Shown one piece after another: positions 17,290 through 25,950 of a stretch of 64,000 nt of DNA (the first letter of the stretch is position 1; the number at the start of each line of letters is the position of its first letter). The position numbers and the translations under genes were made by a program. Source of the stretch: Bacteroidota bacterium (lineage in GTDB: Bacteria > Bacteroidota > Bacteroidia > Chitinophagales > Saprospiraceae). The stretch lies in contig JASBVF010000005.1 of the NCBI GenBank assembly GCA_030147525.1, forward strand, positions 1 to 64,000, written 5' to 3'. The notes under the pieces are model-generated. The model made no database searches, had not been told where the DNA came from, and was given only the letters and a program-made list of their open reading frames with translations.

Positions 17290-18195
17290 TCACTGCATCA
17301 AATCCATAAAACAATCCTCCACCGTCGCTGCTGCCTGTTTCACTTCTATTTTTTCGTGTCCTTTTTCTTTTAAAAAATCCATGACTGCCTCCTCCGGTAC
17401 CGGCTGCAAAGTCGTCAGGTGCAGATACTCGCCGAAGGGGAAAGCCGTGTCCGTCCAGGCATAGCTCCTAAGATCCTGGATGAGCCGGTACATGTCCGTC
17501 GAGCGCACAGCCAGCAGTGGTTTTTTGAAACCCGCCAGCAGTCCGTCCGGCGTGTCGAGCGACAGAATTTTACCATGCTGGATCAGCGCAATCCGGTCGC
17601 AGAGGCTGGCCTCGTCCATGTAGGGCGTACTGACGAGGATGGTAATACCCCGGTCTTTGAGGCGGGCCAGCATTTCCCAGAATTCCTTACGGCTGACGGC
17701 ATCCACGCCAGTCGTCGGTTCGTCGAGCAGCAGCAGTTCAGGCTCGTGGATGAGGGCGCAACTCAAGGCCAGTTTTTGTTTCATCCCGCCCGATAGCGCC
17801 CCGGCCCGGCGGTTTTTGAAAGGCTCCAGTTGCGAGTAAATTTCTTTTACGAGGTGGTAATTTTCCTCCACCGTCGTGCCGAAAATAGCGGCGAAAAACT
17901 CCATGTTTTCCCGCACCGTCAGGTCCTGATAGAGCGAAAACCGGCCCGGCATGTAGCCCAGTCGCCGCCGCACCTGCGGGTAGTCCTTCACCGCATCGAA
18001 GCCCAGCACGGTGGCGATCCCGGCATCCGGCAGCAGCAGCGTGGCGATGATGCGGAACAGCGTGGTCTTGCCTGCACCGTCTGGACCGATGAGGCCGAAG
18101 ATTTCGCCGGGCTTTACTTCCAGTGAAATATCGTTCACGGCTTTGACCGGGCCGAAGGATTTGCTGATATTGGATATTTTGATGGCTGAATTCAT
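17290..18195 (-). CDS. ABC transporter ATP-binding protein (drug/lipid efflux)
   Basis: 301 residues with Walker A GPDGAGKTT near 39, Q-loop MPGRFSLYQDLTVREN, a proper signature ALSGGMKQKLALS near 138, Walker B LLLLDEPTTGVD, and a C-terminal extension after about 215. It pairs with the ATPase at 15845, in the manner of the tandem ATPase of YbhF. It starts 5 bp after the HlyD stop. Confidence 0.93.
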   Translation of the reverse strand: MNSAIKISNISKSFGPVKAVNDISLEVKPGEIFGLIGPDGAGKTTLFRIIATLLLPDAGIATVLGFDAVKDYPQVRRRLGYMPGRFSLYQDLTVRENMEFFAAIFGTTVEENYHLVKEIYSQLEPFKNRRAGALSGGMKQKLALSCALIHEPELLLLDEPTTGVDAVSRKEFWEMLARLKDRGITILVSTPYMDEASLCDRIALIQHGKILSLDTPDGLLAGFKKPLLAVRSTDMYRLIQDLRSYAWTDTAFPFGEYLHLTTLQPVPEEAVMDFLKEKGHEKIEVKQAAATVEDCFMDLMQ

Positions 18196-18200
18196 ATACG

Positions 18201-18232
18201 CTACTCGTTACCTCCAACTGCCGACTGCCCAC
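18201..18232. repeat. word-like segment forming the HlyD C-terminus
   Basis: CTCGTTACCTCCAACTGCC and CGACTGCCCAC words. On the minus strand they encode SGQSAVGGNE and the stop of the adaptor gene. Confidence 0.5.
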
Positions 18233-19157
18233 TAAACACCACCTCCCCCGGCATCCCGATCTTCAGCTCCCCGTCGTTCGCCGCCCGCACCTTGAAGGCG
18301 TAAACCAGATTCACCCGCTCCTCTTTCGTCTGAATCGTTTTCGGTGTAAACTCTGCCTTGCTTGAAATCCAGCTTACCTGGCCGGGAAGCGAACGCACTC
18401 CCCCACCCTTTTCGTCGATCTGCACCGTCACCGACTGCCCGATTTTCAGGTTCGCCAACTGGCCGCCACTCACGTAGGCCCGCAGTTCCAGCGTGTCGAG
18501 CGAGGCGATTTTGTAGAGTGGCGAGCCGAAGCCCACCACCTCCGACGGCTCGGCGATTTTGGTCAAAACCGTCCCGCTCACCGGGTTGCGCACATAGCAG
18601 CGGCGGATCTGCTCTTCGAGTACCTGGATTTGCGCCAGCACTGGGTCTTTTTCACCCAAAATACCCGTGTTCGCCGTGCCTGCCTGCTTGCGGGCCGCTG
18701 CGATTTGCCGGTCAACAACTTCGATCTGACCGTTCAGGTCGTCGAGTTGCTTGGGTGTGGCAGCCTTGTCGGCGAGGAGGGCTTTCACCCGGTCACGCTC
18801 CCGGATGAGGTTGGCCTTCTGGCCTTCCAGCACGGCGATCTGCGGATTCGGGTCCTGCGTTTTTTTGCCGATGGTGCCGAGCGTGGCCCGGAGTTGCTGT
18901 TTTTGCAAATGCAGCAGTGTCGTGTCCACCAAGGCAACGAGTTCGCCTGCTTTCAGCGGCCTGCCCTCCTCGACGTTGAGGAACAGCAACTTACCGTTCG
19001 CCTCGGCGGAGACGATGGTTTCGGTGGCTTCGAAATTGCCGTAGGCGTCGGCGCCGTTTTCTTCCTGCTGGCAGGAGACGAGAAGCAACGTCAGGCCGAA
19101 AAAGAGAAAACCCGCTTTCAAAATTGTTATTAACTTTGTTTGACTTAAATTTTTCAT
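18201..19157 (-). CDS. HlyD/EmrA-type periplasmic adaptor, lipoprotein
   Basis: 318 residues. The N-terminal signal ends in the lipobox LLLVSC, so it is a lipid-anchored membrane-fusion protein (YbhG-like). It has a biotinyl/lipoyl-like segment around NGKLLFLNVEEGRPLKAGEL, a long coiled-coil hairpin (about 85-190), and a beta-barrel with IAEPSEVVGFGSPLYKIASL. Bridges the ABC exporter and the TolC protein at 19686. ATG at 19157 (or 19160), which overlaps the ATG of the divergent antitoxin gene. The last residues come from a word repeat. Confidence 0.9.
   Translation of the reverse strand: MKNLSQTKLITILKAGFLFFGLTLLLVSCQQEENGADAYGNFEATETIVSAEANGKLLFLNVEEGRPLKAGELVALVDTTLLHLQKQQLRATLGTIGKKTQDPNPQIAVLEGQKANLIRERDRVKALLADKAATPKQLDDLNGQIEVVDRQIAAARKQAGTANTGILGEKDPVLAQIQVLEEQIRRCYVRNPVSGTVLTKIAEPSEVVGFGSPLYKIASLDTLELRAYVSGGQLANLKIGQSVTVQIDEKGGGVRSLPGQVSWISSKAEFTPKTIQTKEERVNLVYAFKVRAANDGELKIGMPGEVVFSGQSAVGGNE
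19131..19138 (+). promoter_or_regulatory. candidate -7 element of the antitoxin/toxin pair
   Basis: TAACTTTG fits the Bacteroidota TAnnTTTG consensus, 20 bp upstream of the antitoxin ATG and inside the 5' end of the divergent adaptor gene. No convincing -33 TTTG was found. Confidence 0.4.
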
Positions 19158-19158
19158 C

Positions 19159-19395
19159 ATGAATGCAAGTATTGAAGCAAGAAAACTAAGCATCATCGAG
19201 TACCTCGCAGAGTTGGAAGACGAAAATATCATCCAGCAAATCGAGAACTTGCTCAAGCCACGAGTGGATTTTTGGGATGAGTTGAGCGACCGTGAAAAAT
19301 CGCTCATCAAACAAGGCCTGAAAGACCTTGAACAAGGTAAAAGAATTGATTTTCAACAATTTATGAAAGAACAACGCAACCGGCAAAACTCATGA
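19159..19395 (+). CDS. putative antitoxin of a RelE/ParE-type module
   Basis: 78 residues, acidic and helical (MNASIEARKLSIIEYLAEL), with a C-terminal basic tail. It resembles the small all-helical antitoxins found before RelE/ParE toxins in Bacteroidota. It overlaps the toxin gene by 4 bp (ATGA), the usual coupling. Its start codon overlaps that of the divergent HlyD gene. Confidence 0.75.
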   Translation: MNASIEARKLSIIEYLAELEDENIIQQIENLLKPRVDFWDELSDREKSLIKQGLKDLEQGKRIDFQQFMKEQRNRQNS

Positions 19396-19682
19396 TGCCA
19401 GTTTACCTCTCCCAAACCGCTTACGATCAACTCCATCAAATTCTGGATTACCTTGAAGAAAATTGGTCTTCGGCAGTCCGTGATAATTTCCTCGACAAAT
19501 TGGAACGCTCCATGGAAGCCATTGGTCGCTTTCCGTACTCCTCTCCTCCCTCGCAAAATTTTCCTGGCCTTAGAAAATGCGTCGTCACAAAACAAGTCAG
19601 CGCATTCTACCGAATCGACCAAGTTCGAAAAGAAGTAGAAATCATGGCCGTACTCGATAACCGGCAGACTCCAACATTCTAA
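19392..19682 (+). CDS. RelE/ParE family toxin
   Basis: 96 residues: YLSQTAYDQLHQILDYLEEN near the start and RKCVVTKQVSAFYRIDQ followed by VEIMAVLDNRQTP show the ParE/RelE fold. RelE members cut mRNA on the ribosome, ParE members poison gyrase; the sequence does not decide between them. It ends 3 bp before the convergent TolC stop, so the module fits tightly into an efflux operon junction. Confidence 0.85.
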   Translation: MMPVYLSQTAYDQLHQILDYLEENWSSAVRDNFLDKLERSMEAIGRFPYSSPPSQNFPGLRKCVVTKQVSAFYRIDQVRKEVEIMAVLDNRQTPTF

Positions 19683-19685
19683 ATC

Positions 19686-20966
19686 CTACTCCCCTCCCCT
19701 CCACGTCCGCCAAGCCGCCTCCACCTGCGCCAACTGCACCCGGTGCGTTTCCGTCGTCAAACGGGCCTGCAACTCGGCATTGCTTTGCAGCAAATAATCC
19801 GTTGTGGTGATCACGCCATGCTCCAACTGCGATGAAAGCTGGGTCAAAATCTCGGCTTGCAGCTTCGCAATTTCTTCGTCGGCGGCGATCTGGTTTTTTA
19901 TTTTTGAAATTTCTTCCTGAAACTTTCCGTCCAGGTTTTCAATCGTTTGCTCAAAACTTTTCTTTTGATTATCAATGAGTTGCGACTGAACGGCCAACTG
20001 CTGCCGCTCCCGGTCGGACTGCTTCCAGTCCCAAAACTTCCAGGTGAACTGCACGCCGCCCACGACATAGGGACTGACTTTTTCATCAAAAAAGTTCAGC
20101 GGGTCGGGATAGCCCACACCCGCTGTCACGAAAGCGCCGACCTTGGGCTTGTTCGCCGCATTGATCAAACCTTCGGTGGCTAAAATTTGCTGTTTTTGGA
20201 GGTCGAAGAGGGCGAGTTCGGGGCGATTGGATTGCTGGATTGTTGAATTGTTTGATTGTTGAGGGGGCAGTTCCAACTGGATATTTTCATCAAAATTTTG
20301 ATTGGTCAAACTGCCAAGCACGGCCAACATGGCCCTGCGGTCGCTCCGAACCTCCTCGATTTTTGAGCGGATGCGGAGTTGTTCGACCTGTACTTTTTTC
20401 AGATCGCTTTCCAGGGCTACGCCGTGGCGGACGGCGGCGACTAACTGCTCAGCCTTCGCTGCCAGGTCGCTGCGGGTGACTTCCAGCAGGCGACTTTGCT
20501 CCTGTAGCAACAGCGCCCCGAAGTAAAATTTGTCCACCTGCTCTCTCAGCTTGTTCAATTCCACGGCGACGGATTGGCGGTCGGTGGCGAGTTTGGCTTT
20601 TTCGACCACCTTGCGGGCCTCAGCCAGGCCACCGTCGTAGATCAGGTAGTTGGCTTCGAGGTTGGTCGTGATGCTGTACAGCGGAATGCTGACGTCCACG
20701 CCGGGGAAGTCGAAGGGCAGGCCGAAAATCTCATTCTGCATCGTCGCCCTTGCATTCCACTGAACGGAGGGTAAGCGGCTGGCGTCAATATTTTCTAGAC
20801 GCAGATTCGTCAGATTTTCAAGCAGTTGCGGGTTTTGTGAAATGGCCGTGTTGGACTCAGCGAGGCGGTAGCAATCCCGGAGGGTGATATTTTGTGAAAC
20901 GCCCCACTGCCAGCCAAAGGCATTCAACAGGATGATCAAAAGAATTTGACAGGATAATTTTTTCAC
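19686..20966 (-). CDS. TolC family outer membrane efflux protein
   Basis: About 426 residues from a GTG at 20966 that gives a signal peptide (VKKLSCQILLIILLNAFGW); a longer frame from 21077 would overlap the upstream lipoprotein gene. Two OEP repeats with long helices: ITLRDCYRLAESN near the mature start and KPKVGAFVTAGVGYPDP near the second half. Outer-membrane exit of the ABC efflux system. PPQQSNNSTIQQSNRPEL is encoded by a word repeat at 20225-20262. Confidence 0.88.
   Translation of the reverse strand: MKKLSCQILLIILLNAFGWQWGVSQNITLRDCYRLAESNTAISQNPQLLENLTNLRLENIDASRLPSVQWNARATMQNEIFGLPFDFPGVDVSIPLYSITTNLEANYLIYDGGLAEARKVVEKAKLATDRQSVAVELNKLREQVDKFYFGALLLQEQSRLLEVTRSDLAAKAEQLVAAVRHGVALESDLKKVQVEQLRIRSKIEEVRSDRRAMLAVLGSLTNQNFDENIQLELPPQQSNNSTIQQSNRPELALFDLQKQQILATEGLINAANKPKVGAFVTAGVGYPDPLNFFDEKVSPYVVGGVQFTWKFWDWKQSDRERQQLAVQSQLIDNQKKSFEQTIENLDGKFQEEISKIKNQIAADEEIAKLQAEILTQLSSQLEHGVITTTDYLLQSNAELQARLTTETHRVQLAQVEAAWRTWRGGE
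20225..20262. repeat. in-frame word repeat GATTGTTGAATTGTTTG within tolC-like gene
   Basis: Words GATTGGATTGCTGGATTG and TTGAATTGTTTGATTG. On the coding strand they give a Gln/Ser/Asn-rich stretch between the two OEP halves, where an insertion is tolerated. Confidence 0.7.
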
Positions 20967-20982
20967 GAAAGCTGGTTTTTGA

Positions 20983-21393
20983 TCATTCAAAATAGTTGGA
21001 GTACCCGGCAAGATGCTGTCCCAATGTCTCGAGGCTTTTATGCCGTTCGGCAGCCGGTCCTTCTTCCAAACCTTCAACCATAGCCTTCATCGGCAAAAGA
21101 AAATTGTGCAACTGCTCATGGCCTTCACCCTTCATCGTGCAGTTTTTAAAAATCAACTGGAATTCATTATTCAATTGGCTGGCCAGTTGATCGTAGCCAG
21201 CCTCGTCTGTCCCCTGAAAGGCATTGATCTGTGCAACCATATTGGCGATTCCCTGGGTCGTTTCAGGATTGGCAGCCCATTTTTTACCGTTGTCTAACTG
21301 CACCTCCACCGCTACGCCATGATGACGGTCGCCGCAGCCTGCGAACGGGAGTAAAAAAAGTGCAGTGAGATAGAATAAGATTTTTGCAGACAT
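20983..21393 (-). CDS. hypothetical lipoprotein
   Basis: 136 residues with a lipoprotein signal (LFLLPFAGC). The mature part is helical and contains NGKKWAANPETTQGIANM and several His. Similar layout to small periplasmic proteins found with metal or efflux operons, but not recognised. First gene of the efflux operon, 16 bp upstream of the TolC start. Confidence 0.7.
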   Translation of the reverse strand: MSAKILFYLTALFLLPFAGCGDRHHGVAVEVQLDNGKKWAANPETTQGIANMVAQINAFQGTDEAGYDQLASQLNNEFQLIFKNCTMKGEGHEQLHNFLLPMKAMVEGLEEGPAAERHKSLETLGQHLAGYSNYFE

Positions 21394-21633
21394 GACATTC
21401 GGTTTTGTGATTTCAAAATAACCGGGTCAAAAGTGGGTGCAATCCTGCCGTTTTAAAAAAAAATGCAACGAATGGCGGGGGAATTCCTGCGAGTGGATCG
21501 GCAGCGGCAACCAGACATTAATTTTTTAGCAAAAACAACAATCGCACATTGATGTGATTTCAAAAAAACAGCGGGAAGCCCGGGCAGGTGCTTTCGTCCG
21601 GCTTTACGTTCATTCCATCGGCTGGAAAAATCA

Positions 21634-21691
21634 TTTCATGCCGAAAAAACCTGCTTTCATGCATGTTTCAACGAAACTCAGCCTTTCATGC
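21634..21691. promoter_or_regulatory. three direct TTTCATGC repeats upstream of the hemerythrin-like gene
   Basis: Identical 8-mers at 21634, 21655 and 21684 in the 405-bp gap before 21799. Spacing of 21 and 29 bp suggests a regulator site, but the binding protein is unknown. A CAACTTTG element near 21718 could be the -7 box. No gene is seen in 21394-21798. Confidence 0.3.
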
Positions 21692-21798
21692 GATTTCGCC
21701 GCCTGCAGCAACCCTGCAACTTTGCATCGTCAAATGAATCGAACACACGCTACTGTTTCACCCGACTTTTATTTTTTAAAACCACTAAAACAATCTAC

Positions 21799-22479
21799 AT
21801 GTCATCCTCTAAAATTTCATTGGTGCTTACACCGCACAAAGGCATCCGTTACGCCTTTCCCCAGCTTTCCATTAAAGCGGGAAACATCGACTACACCGAC
21901 AAAACCGCTGTCGAAGACCTGAAAGCCCAACTGGTTGAATTCGGCGACCTGCTCGAAGAGCATGCCCACATCGAAAATGAATTCATCCTGAAACCGCTGG
22001 AAGCCAGAGCGCCCGGCAGCGCTGAACACGACGAAGAAGATCACGAACGCCTCTACGCCCAACAGGAAGAATTGATCGCCAAACTGAACCGCATCCTCGA
22101 CCCGGCTATTTCACCGGAGGAGGCCCAACGCACCGGCTACGAATTTTACCAGGAACTGAGTGAACTGCACGCCGCCCACCTTGAGCACATGCTGGAAGAG
22201 GAGCGGGTCACGCAAACGCTGATGTGGCAGCATTTTACCCAGGAAGAAATGCTCGGCATTCACGGCCAGATCATCCGCAACATTCCGCCTGACAAGATGC
22301 TGGCCTGGATGAAATACATCCTGCCGGCCCTGAACGCTGCCGAGCGCCGGGAAATGCTGGGCGGCATGCAGGCCGGAGCACCGGCGCCGTTTTTTCAGCA
22401 GGTCATGGTGGTGGCGGAGAACGTGCTTCCATTTTCCGATTTTGAAAAACTCGAAGACGCACTCGCACAAGCGGCCTGA
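21799..22479 (+). CDS. hemerythrin-like (HHE domain) protein
   Basis: 226 residues. Helical protein with His/Glu pairs in the pattern of HHE cation-binding domains: LEEHAHIENEFI near 52, AEHDEEDHERL near 74 and ELHAAHLEHMLEEE near 121. It could bind a di-iron centre and sense or carry oxygen, NO or iron. The start was chosen at the ATG giving MSSSKISLVL. Single gene, followed by a word repeat. Confidence 0.8.
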   Translation: MSSSKISLVLTPHKGIRYAFPQLSIKAGNIDYTDKTAVEDLKAQLVEFGDLLEEHAHIENEFILKPLEARAPGSAEHDEEDHERLYAQQEELIAKLNRILDPAISPEEAQRTGYEFYQELSELHAAHLEHMLEEERVTQTLMWQHFTQEEMLGIHGQIIRNIPPDKMLAWMKYILPALNAAERREMLGGMQAGAPAPFFQQVMVVAENVLPFSDFEKLEDALAQAA

Positions 22480-22484
22480 ACTTT

Positions 22485-22581
22485 AGGTTGATAAAAGTTG
22501 AGGAAGGTTGAGAAGGGTTGAGAAAGGTCCGGCTCTTTTGCAAAATCAACCCTTCTCAACCTTCATCAACCCTTCTCAACC
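22485..22581. repeat. word-like inverted repeat, CTCAACC vocabulary
   Basis: GGTTGATAAAAGTTGAGG and GGTTGAGAAGGGTTGAG words, apex around CCGGCTC, then TCAACCCTTCTCAACC words. It may serve as the terminator of the hemerythrin-like gene. Confidence 0.85.
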
Positions 22582-22627
22582 AATCTATTTTAAAACAATC
22601 AATCACAATCTAAAAATCATCCGACTT

Positions 22628-23104
22628 ATGAAAACGATCTCATTAAAGACCCTCGTGGTCATGCTGGGCGCTGTTGCCCTTTTCTCAACCACCAGTTGCA
22701 AAAAAGACGACGACGCTGCCCCCGACAAAGTGAAAATCCTGACCGGTGGCCAATGGCAACTCACCGCCATGACCTCCGACCCGGCCATCGACTGGTTCGG
22801 CACCCCGGTGACGAACGTGTACGCACAATTGCCCGCTTGCATCAAGGACGACATCACCATCTTTAAAACGGATGGCAAGGTCAACTTCGACGAAGGCCCC
22901 AGCAAATGCCAGCCAAACGCCCCGCAAACCACGACCGGAACCTGGACTTTCAACACGACCCAAACCATCCTTTCCATCACCCAGGACGGCGAAACGGAAA
23001 GCTGGGACATCTCGGAATTGAAGGGCAGCACCTTCAAGGCCGACTTCAAAGTTGTGGAAGAAGGCGTGACCTACACTATCTCCGTGACCTACACGAAGAA
23101 GTAA
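22628..23104 (+). CDS. lipocalin-like lipoprotein
   Basis: 158 residues. Signal with lipobox FSTTSC, then a lipocalin-like beta domain starting LTGGQWQLTAMTSDP with IFKTDGKVNFD and GTWTFNTTQTILSI, as in Bacteroidota lipocalin-like/DUF4923-type proteins. Outer-membrane-anchored; ligand unknown. Monocistronic, followed by a terminator. Confidence 0.8.
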   Translation: MKTISLKTLVVMLGAVALFSTTSCKKDDDAAPDKVKILTGGQWQLTAMTSDPAIDWFGTPVTNVYAQLPACIKDDITIFKTDGKVNFDEGPSKCQPNAPQTTTGTWTFNTTQTILSITQDGETESWDISELKGSTFKADFKVVEEGVTYTISVTYTKK

Positions 23105-23124
23105 AATCTGATGATAACAATGTG

Positions 23125-23159
23125 GCGGCTGCCGGGGAGTTTCCCGGGCGGCCGCTTTT
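23125..23159 (+). terminator. intrinsic terminator
   Basis: GC-rich stem (GCGGCTGCCGGGGA with TCCCGGGCGGCCGC, two mismatches) followed by TTTTC, 20 bp after the lipocalin-like gene. Confidence 0.8.
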
Positions 23160-23229
23160 CATTTCGGGCCGTTCGCAGCGGAAAAACGGCGGTTGATTGC
23201 TTAAAGTGGCAGCGGTGTTTTACAAAGGT

Positions 23230-23237
23230 TACATTTG
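23230..23237 (+). promoter_or_regulatory. candidate -7 element for the LytS-type kinase
   Basis: TACATTTG matches the TAnnTTTG consensus, 17 bp before the kinase ATG, so the leader would be very short. No clear -33 box at the right spacing. Confidence 0.4.
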
Positions 23238-23254
23238 CCCAGGCAATTGTTTTT

Positions 23255-24244
23255 ATGAAAAATAACACCGCAATCTTCGCCCATTCCGTCTTTTGGATTT
23301 TCTACGCCAGCCTCGTCGGCACAGGCGGCTACATCCTGTCGGAGGGCCGGGAAGGCTGGAATTTCATCGCCAACAGCCTCGTTTTCGGGTTGCTCGTCGT
23401 GTATGGCAACCTGCTGTTCATCGAGCCTTTTTTATTGAAAAAAAACTACCTCCGCTTCGGGCTGTTGGGCCTGGTTTTTATCACAGCGATGATATTGATC
23501 CGTTTGAACACGGAGCATCTGTTCGGGATGCACCTGACGGACCGCTTCGGCTGGGCGGGCACGTTCCTGCTGTCGGTGCAGGTGCTGGTGTTGTTCGTGC
23601 TGAGCACCATGTTCGGCGGCTTCGTGCAGTGGCTGAAAGACCGGGAGCAGGAGCATTTTTATGAAAAAGAAAAACTGGCGGGCGAGCTGAAATTCCTGAA
23701 AACACAGGTCAACCCGCACTTCCTTTTCAACACCCTGAACAACATCTACTCTCTCGCCTACCGGCAGGATTCCAACGCCGCCCCGATGGTCGCCACCCTC
23801 TCCAAGATCATGCGCTATCACCTCTACGACGGCAGCCGGGAGCGGGTCAGTCTGCGCAAGGAAGCGGAAATGCTGCAAGACTACATCGCCCTGCAACGCC
23901 TCAAGCATGGTGACGCCCTGCACGTCGATTTTTACTCGGAAGGCATCGAAGGCCACCATGAGATTGCCCCGTTGATTCTCATCAATTTCATTGAAAACAG
24001 CTTCAAACACGGCGACGCCGAGACGAACCCGGAGGCGTTCGTGAACATCAACCTGGCAGTGGATGGAGCGCAGTTGCATTTTTTGATCGAAAATTCTTTC
24101 CGGCCCAGCGGCGTGAGCGATGAAGGGTTTGGATTGAAAAATGCGGAGCGGCTGCTGGATCTGGCGTATCCGGGCAGGCATACGGTAGAGGTGAGGAAGG
24201 AGGAGGGGGTTTTTGCGGTGGAGGTGAAAATCGAGCTAAGCTGA
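23255..24244 (+). CDS. LytS/YehU-type sensor histidine kinase
   Basis: 329 residues: four membrane helices (to about residue 130), then the His_kinase domain with LKTQVNPHFLFNTLNNIYSL (His is the phosphoacceptor), and an HATPase domain with LILINFIENSFKHGDAE and GFGLKNAERLL. The normal partner is a LytTR regulator; the nearest is at 26422, separated by three genes on the other strand. Confidence 0.93.
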   Translation: MKNNTAIFAHSVFWIFYASLVGTGGYILSEGREGWNFIANSLVFGLLVVYGNLLFIEPFLLKKNYLRFGLLGLVFITAMILIRLNTEHLFGMHLTDRFGWAGTFLLSVQVLVLFVLSTMFGGFVQWLKDREQEHFYEKEKLAGELKFLKTQVNPHFLFNTLNNIYSLAYRQDSNAAPMVATLSKIMRYHLYDGSRERVSLRKEAEMLQDYIALQRLKHGDALHVDFYSEGIEGHHEIAPLILINFIENSFKHGDAETNPEAFVNINLAVDGAQLHFLIENSFRPSGVSDEGFGLKNAERLLDLAYPGRHTVEVRKEEGVFAVEVKIELS

Positions 24245-24249
24245 GCCGC

Positions 24250-24825
24250 TTACGGCTTTTTAAAAATTGCCTTCGCAACTATTTTAAACCCCTCGACGAC
24301 CGGCTCGGCACTGCAAACTTTCTCACCACTGCAAACCTCGATGTCGTCGGGCGAACGGTAAATTTCAACCCGGTTGAAGTCCGGGAAGATGTGCCAGAGA
24401 ATTTTTACACCTGCCTTGAAATATTCGTAAACCTTGCCTTTCACAACATTCACTTCATCATTTTTTGAAATTACCTCGATCACAAATTCCGGCATCGGTT
24501 CGGCGCCGTCGGCAGCGGCACGAGTTTGTTCGAGGGTAATGTAGGCCATGTCGGGTTTGCGCCATTGGGTTTTGGATGTCCAGACTTCCAGTTCGCATTC
24601 CAGAGAGCCTCTGTTTTTATAGGCGGGTGTTTCTGTGAAAACCGTTCTGAGGTTTTGAATGATGAAGTTTTCTTTGAGTTTCATGGTTTCCGTTTTCTCA
24701 ATGATGCCGTTGTTGAATTCATACTTGACACCGGGGCCTCCCTTCCGGTACTTTTCGAGGAAAGTCTGGATGGAAATCTTCCTGGGTTTTTTCTCCTTGT
24801 ACGGAGCCTCTCGCATTGCAACCAT
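24250..24825 (-). CDS. Uma2 family (DUF820) putative endonuclease
   Basis: 191 residues. Core motifs KPDMAYITLEQ and MPEFVIEVISKNDEVN give the D...ExI pattern, and WHIFPDFNRVEIY follows. It is a shorter, basic member and diverges clearly from the other three copies in the window. Convergent with the kinase gene (5 bp apart), separating it from its probable regulator. Confidence 0.82.
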   Translation of the reverse strand: MVAMREAPYKEKKPRKISIQTFLEKYRKGGPGVKYEFNNGIIEKTETMKLKENFIIQNLRTVFTETPAYKNRGSLECELEVWTSKTQWRKPDMAYITLEQTRAAADGAEPMPEFVIEVISKNDEVNVVKGKVYEYFKAGVKILWHIFPDFNRVEIYRSPDDIEVCSGEKVCSAEPVVEGFKIVAKAIFKKP

Positions 24826-24861
24826 ATCGTTTGATTTTTTACAAACTTACATAAAATTTCA

Positions 24862-25941
24862 TCAGCAAAACATCACCGAATACACCATCGGCAGGTAGTT
24901 ACTCAACACCTGCCACGTCTCGCCACGATCCCCCGACAGGAACACATTACCGGTCGTTGTGCCGAAAACCACCTCGTCGCCGGAGGCAGCCAGCGCATGG
25001 CGGTACACGATGTCGAAGCTGTAATCCTGCGGCAGGCCTTTCCGGAAATCTTTCCATGTTTTACCACCATCATCCGTGCGGCTGATGCAGAGGGCATTTT
25101 TCACCGCCACCCTCGTCACATCGCTGACGGCCGGGGCTACCCAGGCTTGGTCAGGATTATCGCCGGCGACGGCGAGGGCGAAACCGAATTTGGCGGGGCC
25201 TTCCGCCTCGCTGACGTCTTCCCAACTCGCTGCTCCGTCGGTGGAGCGGAAAATACCGCAGTGGTTTTGCTGCCAAAGCACGTCGGGATTGGAGGGGGCC
25301 GCCACGAGGATGTGCGGATCGTGGCTCATTTCAGCATAAGGATCGGGCATGAAATCGGCACGCAGGCCCTTGTTGCGGATGGCCCAGGTCTTCCCGGCGT
25401 CAGTCGTTTCAAATACCCCGGCAACGCTGATGCCTACCAGCACCCGGTCCTCGTTGCGGGGATCGACCACGACGGAGTGAATGCCCGCATGGTCACGTCC
25501 GCCGCCGAACCATTGCTCCGGGCGGGTCGGGTGGTTCCAGAGGGATTCGATGAGGCGGAAACTACTGCCGCCGTCGTCGCTGCGGAAGAGTCCGCCCGGC
25601 TCGGTGCCTACCCAGAGGCGGTTGGGGTTCGAAGCGCCGCCGTGCTGCATGGCCCAGAGGTAGCGGGTGGTGGCGGGTACGCCCTCCTTGATCTCCAGCC
25701 CTTCGGGGTAAGCGGGGGCTGTGACTTCCTCCCAGGTTGCGCCCTGATCGGGGGAGCGGTGCATTTTCACGCCCCAGTGACCGTGGTCGAGGCAGGCCCA
25801 CCAGTGGCCGTTGCGCTCGTCGGCCCAGGCGATGGAGACGGGGATGCCTTCGAAGTGAATGTCGTCAATTTTCCAGTCCGCCGCTTTTTTGCGGCAGACG
25901 ATGAGACCCTTGCGGGTACCGAGGAGGAGGGTATTTTTCAT
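24862..25941 (-). CDS. BNR/sialidase-like beta-propeller protein
   Basis: 359 residues made of repeats with S-x-D-x-G-x-T-W Asp boxes (RSPDQGATWEEV, TTDAGKTWAIR, STDGAASWEDV, RTDDGGKTWKDF, SGDRGETWQVL), typical of WD40/YVTN/BNR-like propellers. No signal peptide is seen (MKNTLLLGTRKGL), so probably cytosolic and not a classical sialidase. It lies downstream of a MoaD/ThiS-like gene in the same orientation. I recall this pairing as recurrent in other bacteria, its role unknown. Confidence 0.85.
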   Translation of the reverse strand: MKNTLLLGTRKGLIVCRKKAADWKIDDIHFEGIPVSIAWADERNGHWWACLDHGHWGVKMHRSPDQGATWEEVTAPAYPEGLEIKEGVPATTRYLWAMQHGGASNPNRLWVGTEPGGLFRSDDGGSSFRLIESLWNHPTRPEQWFGGGRDHAGIHSVVVDPRNEDRVLVGISVAGVFETTDAGKTWAIRNKGLRADFMPDPYAEMSHDPHILVAAPSNPDVLWQQNHCGIFRSTDGAASWEDVSEAEGPAKFGFALAVAGDNPDQAWVAPAVSDVTRVAVKNALCISRTDDGGKTWKDFRKGLPQDYSFDIVYRHALAASGDEVVFGTTTGNVFLSGDRGETWQVLSNYLPMVYSVMFC

Positions 25942-25950
25942 AAGCTTTTT

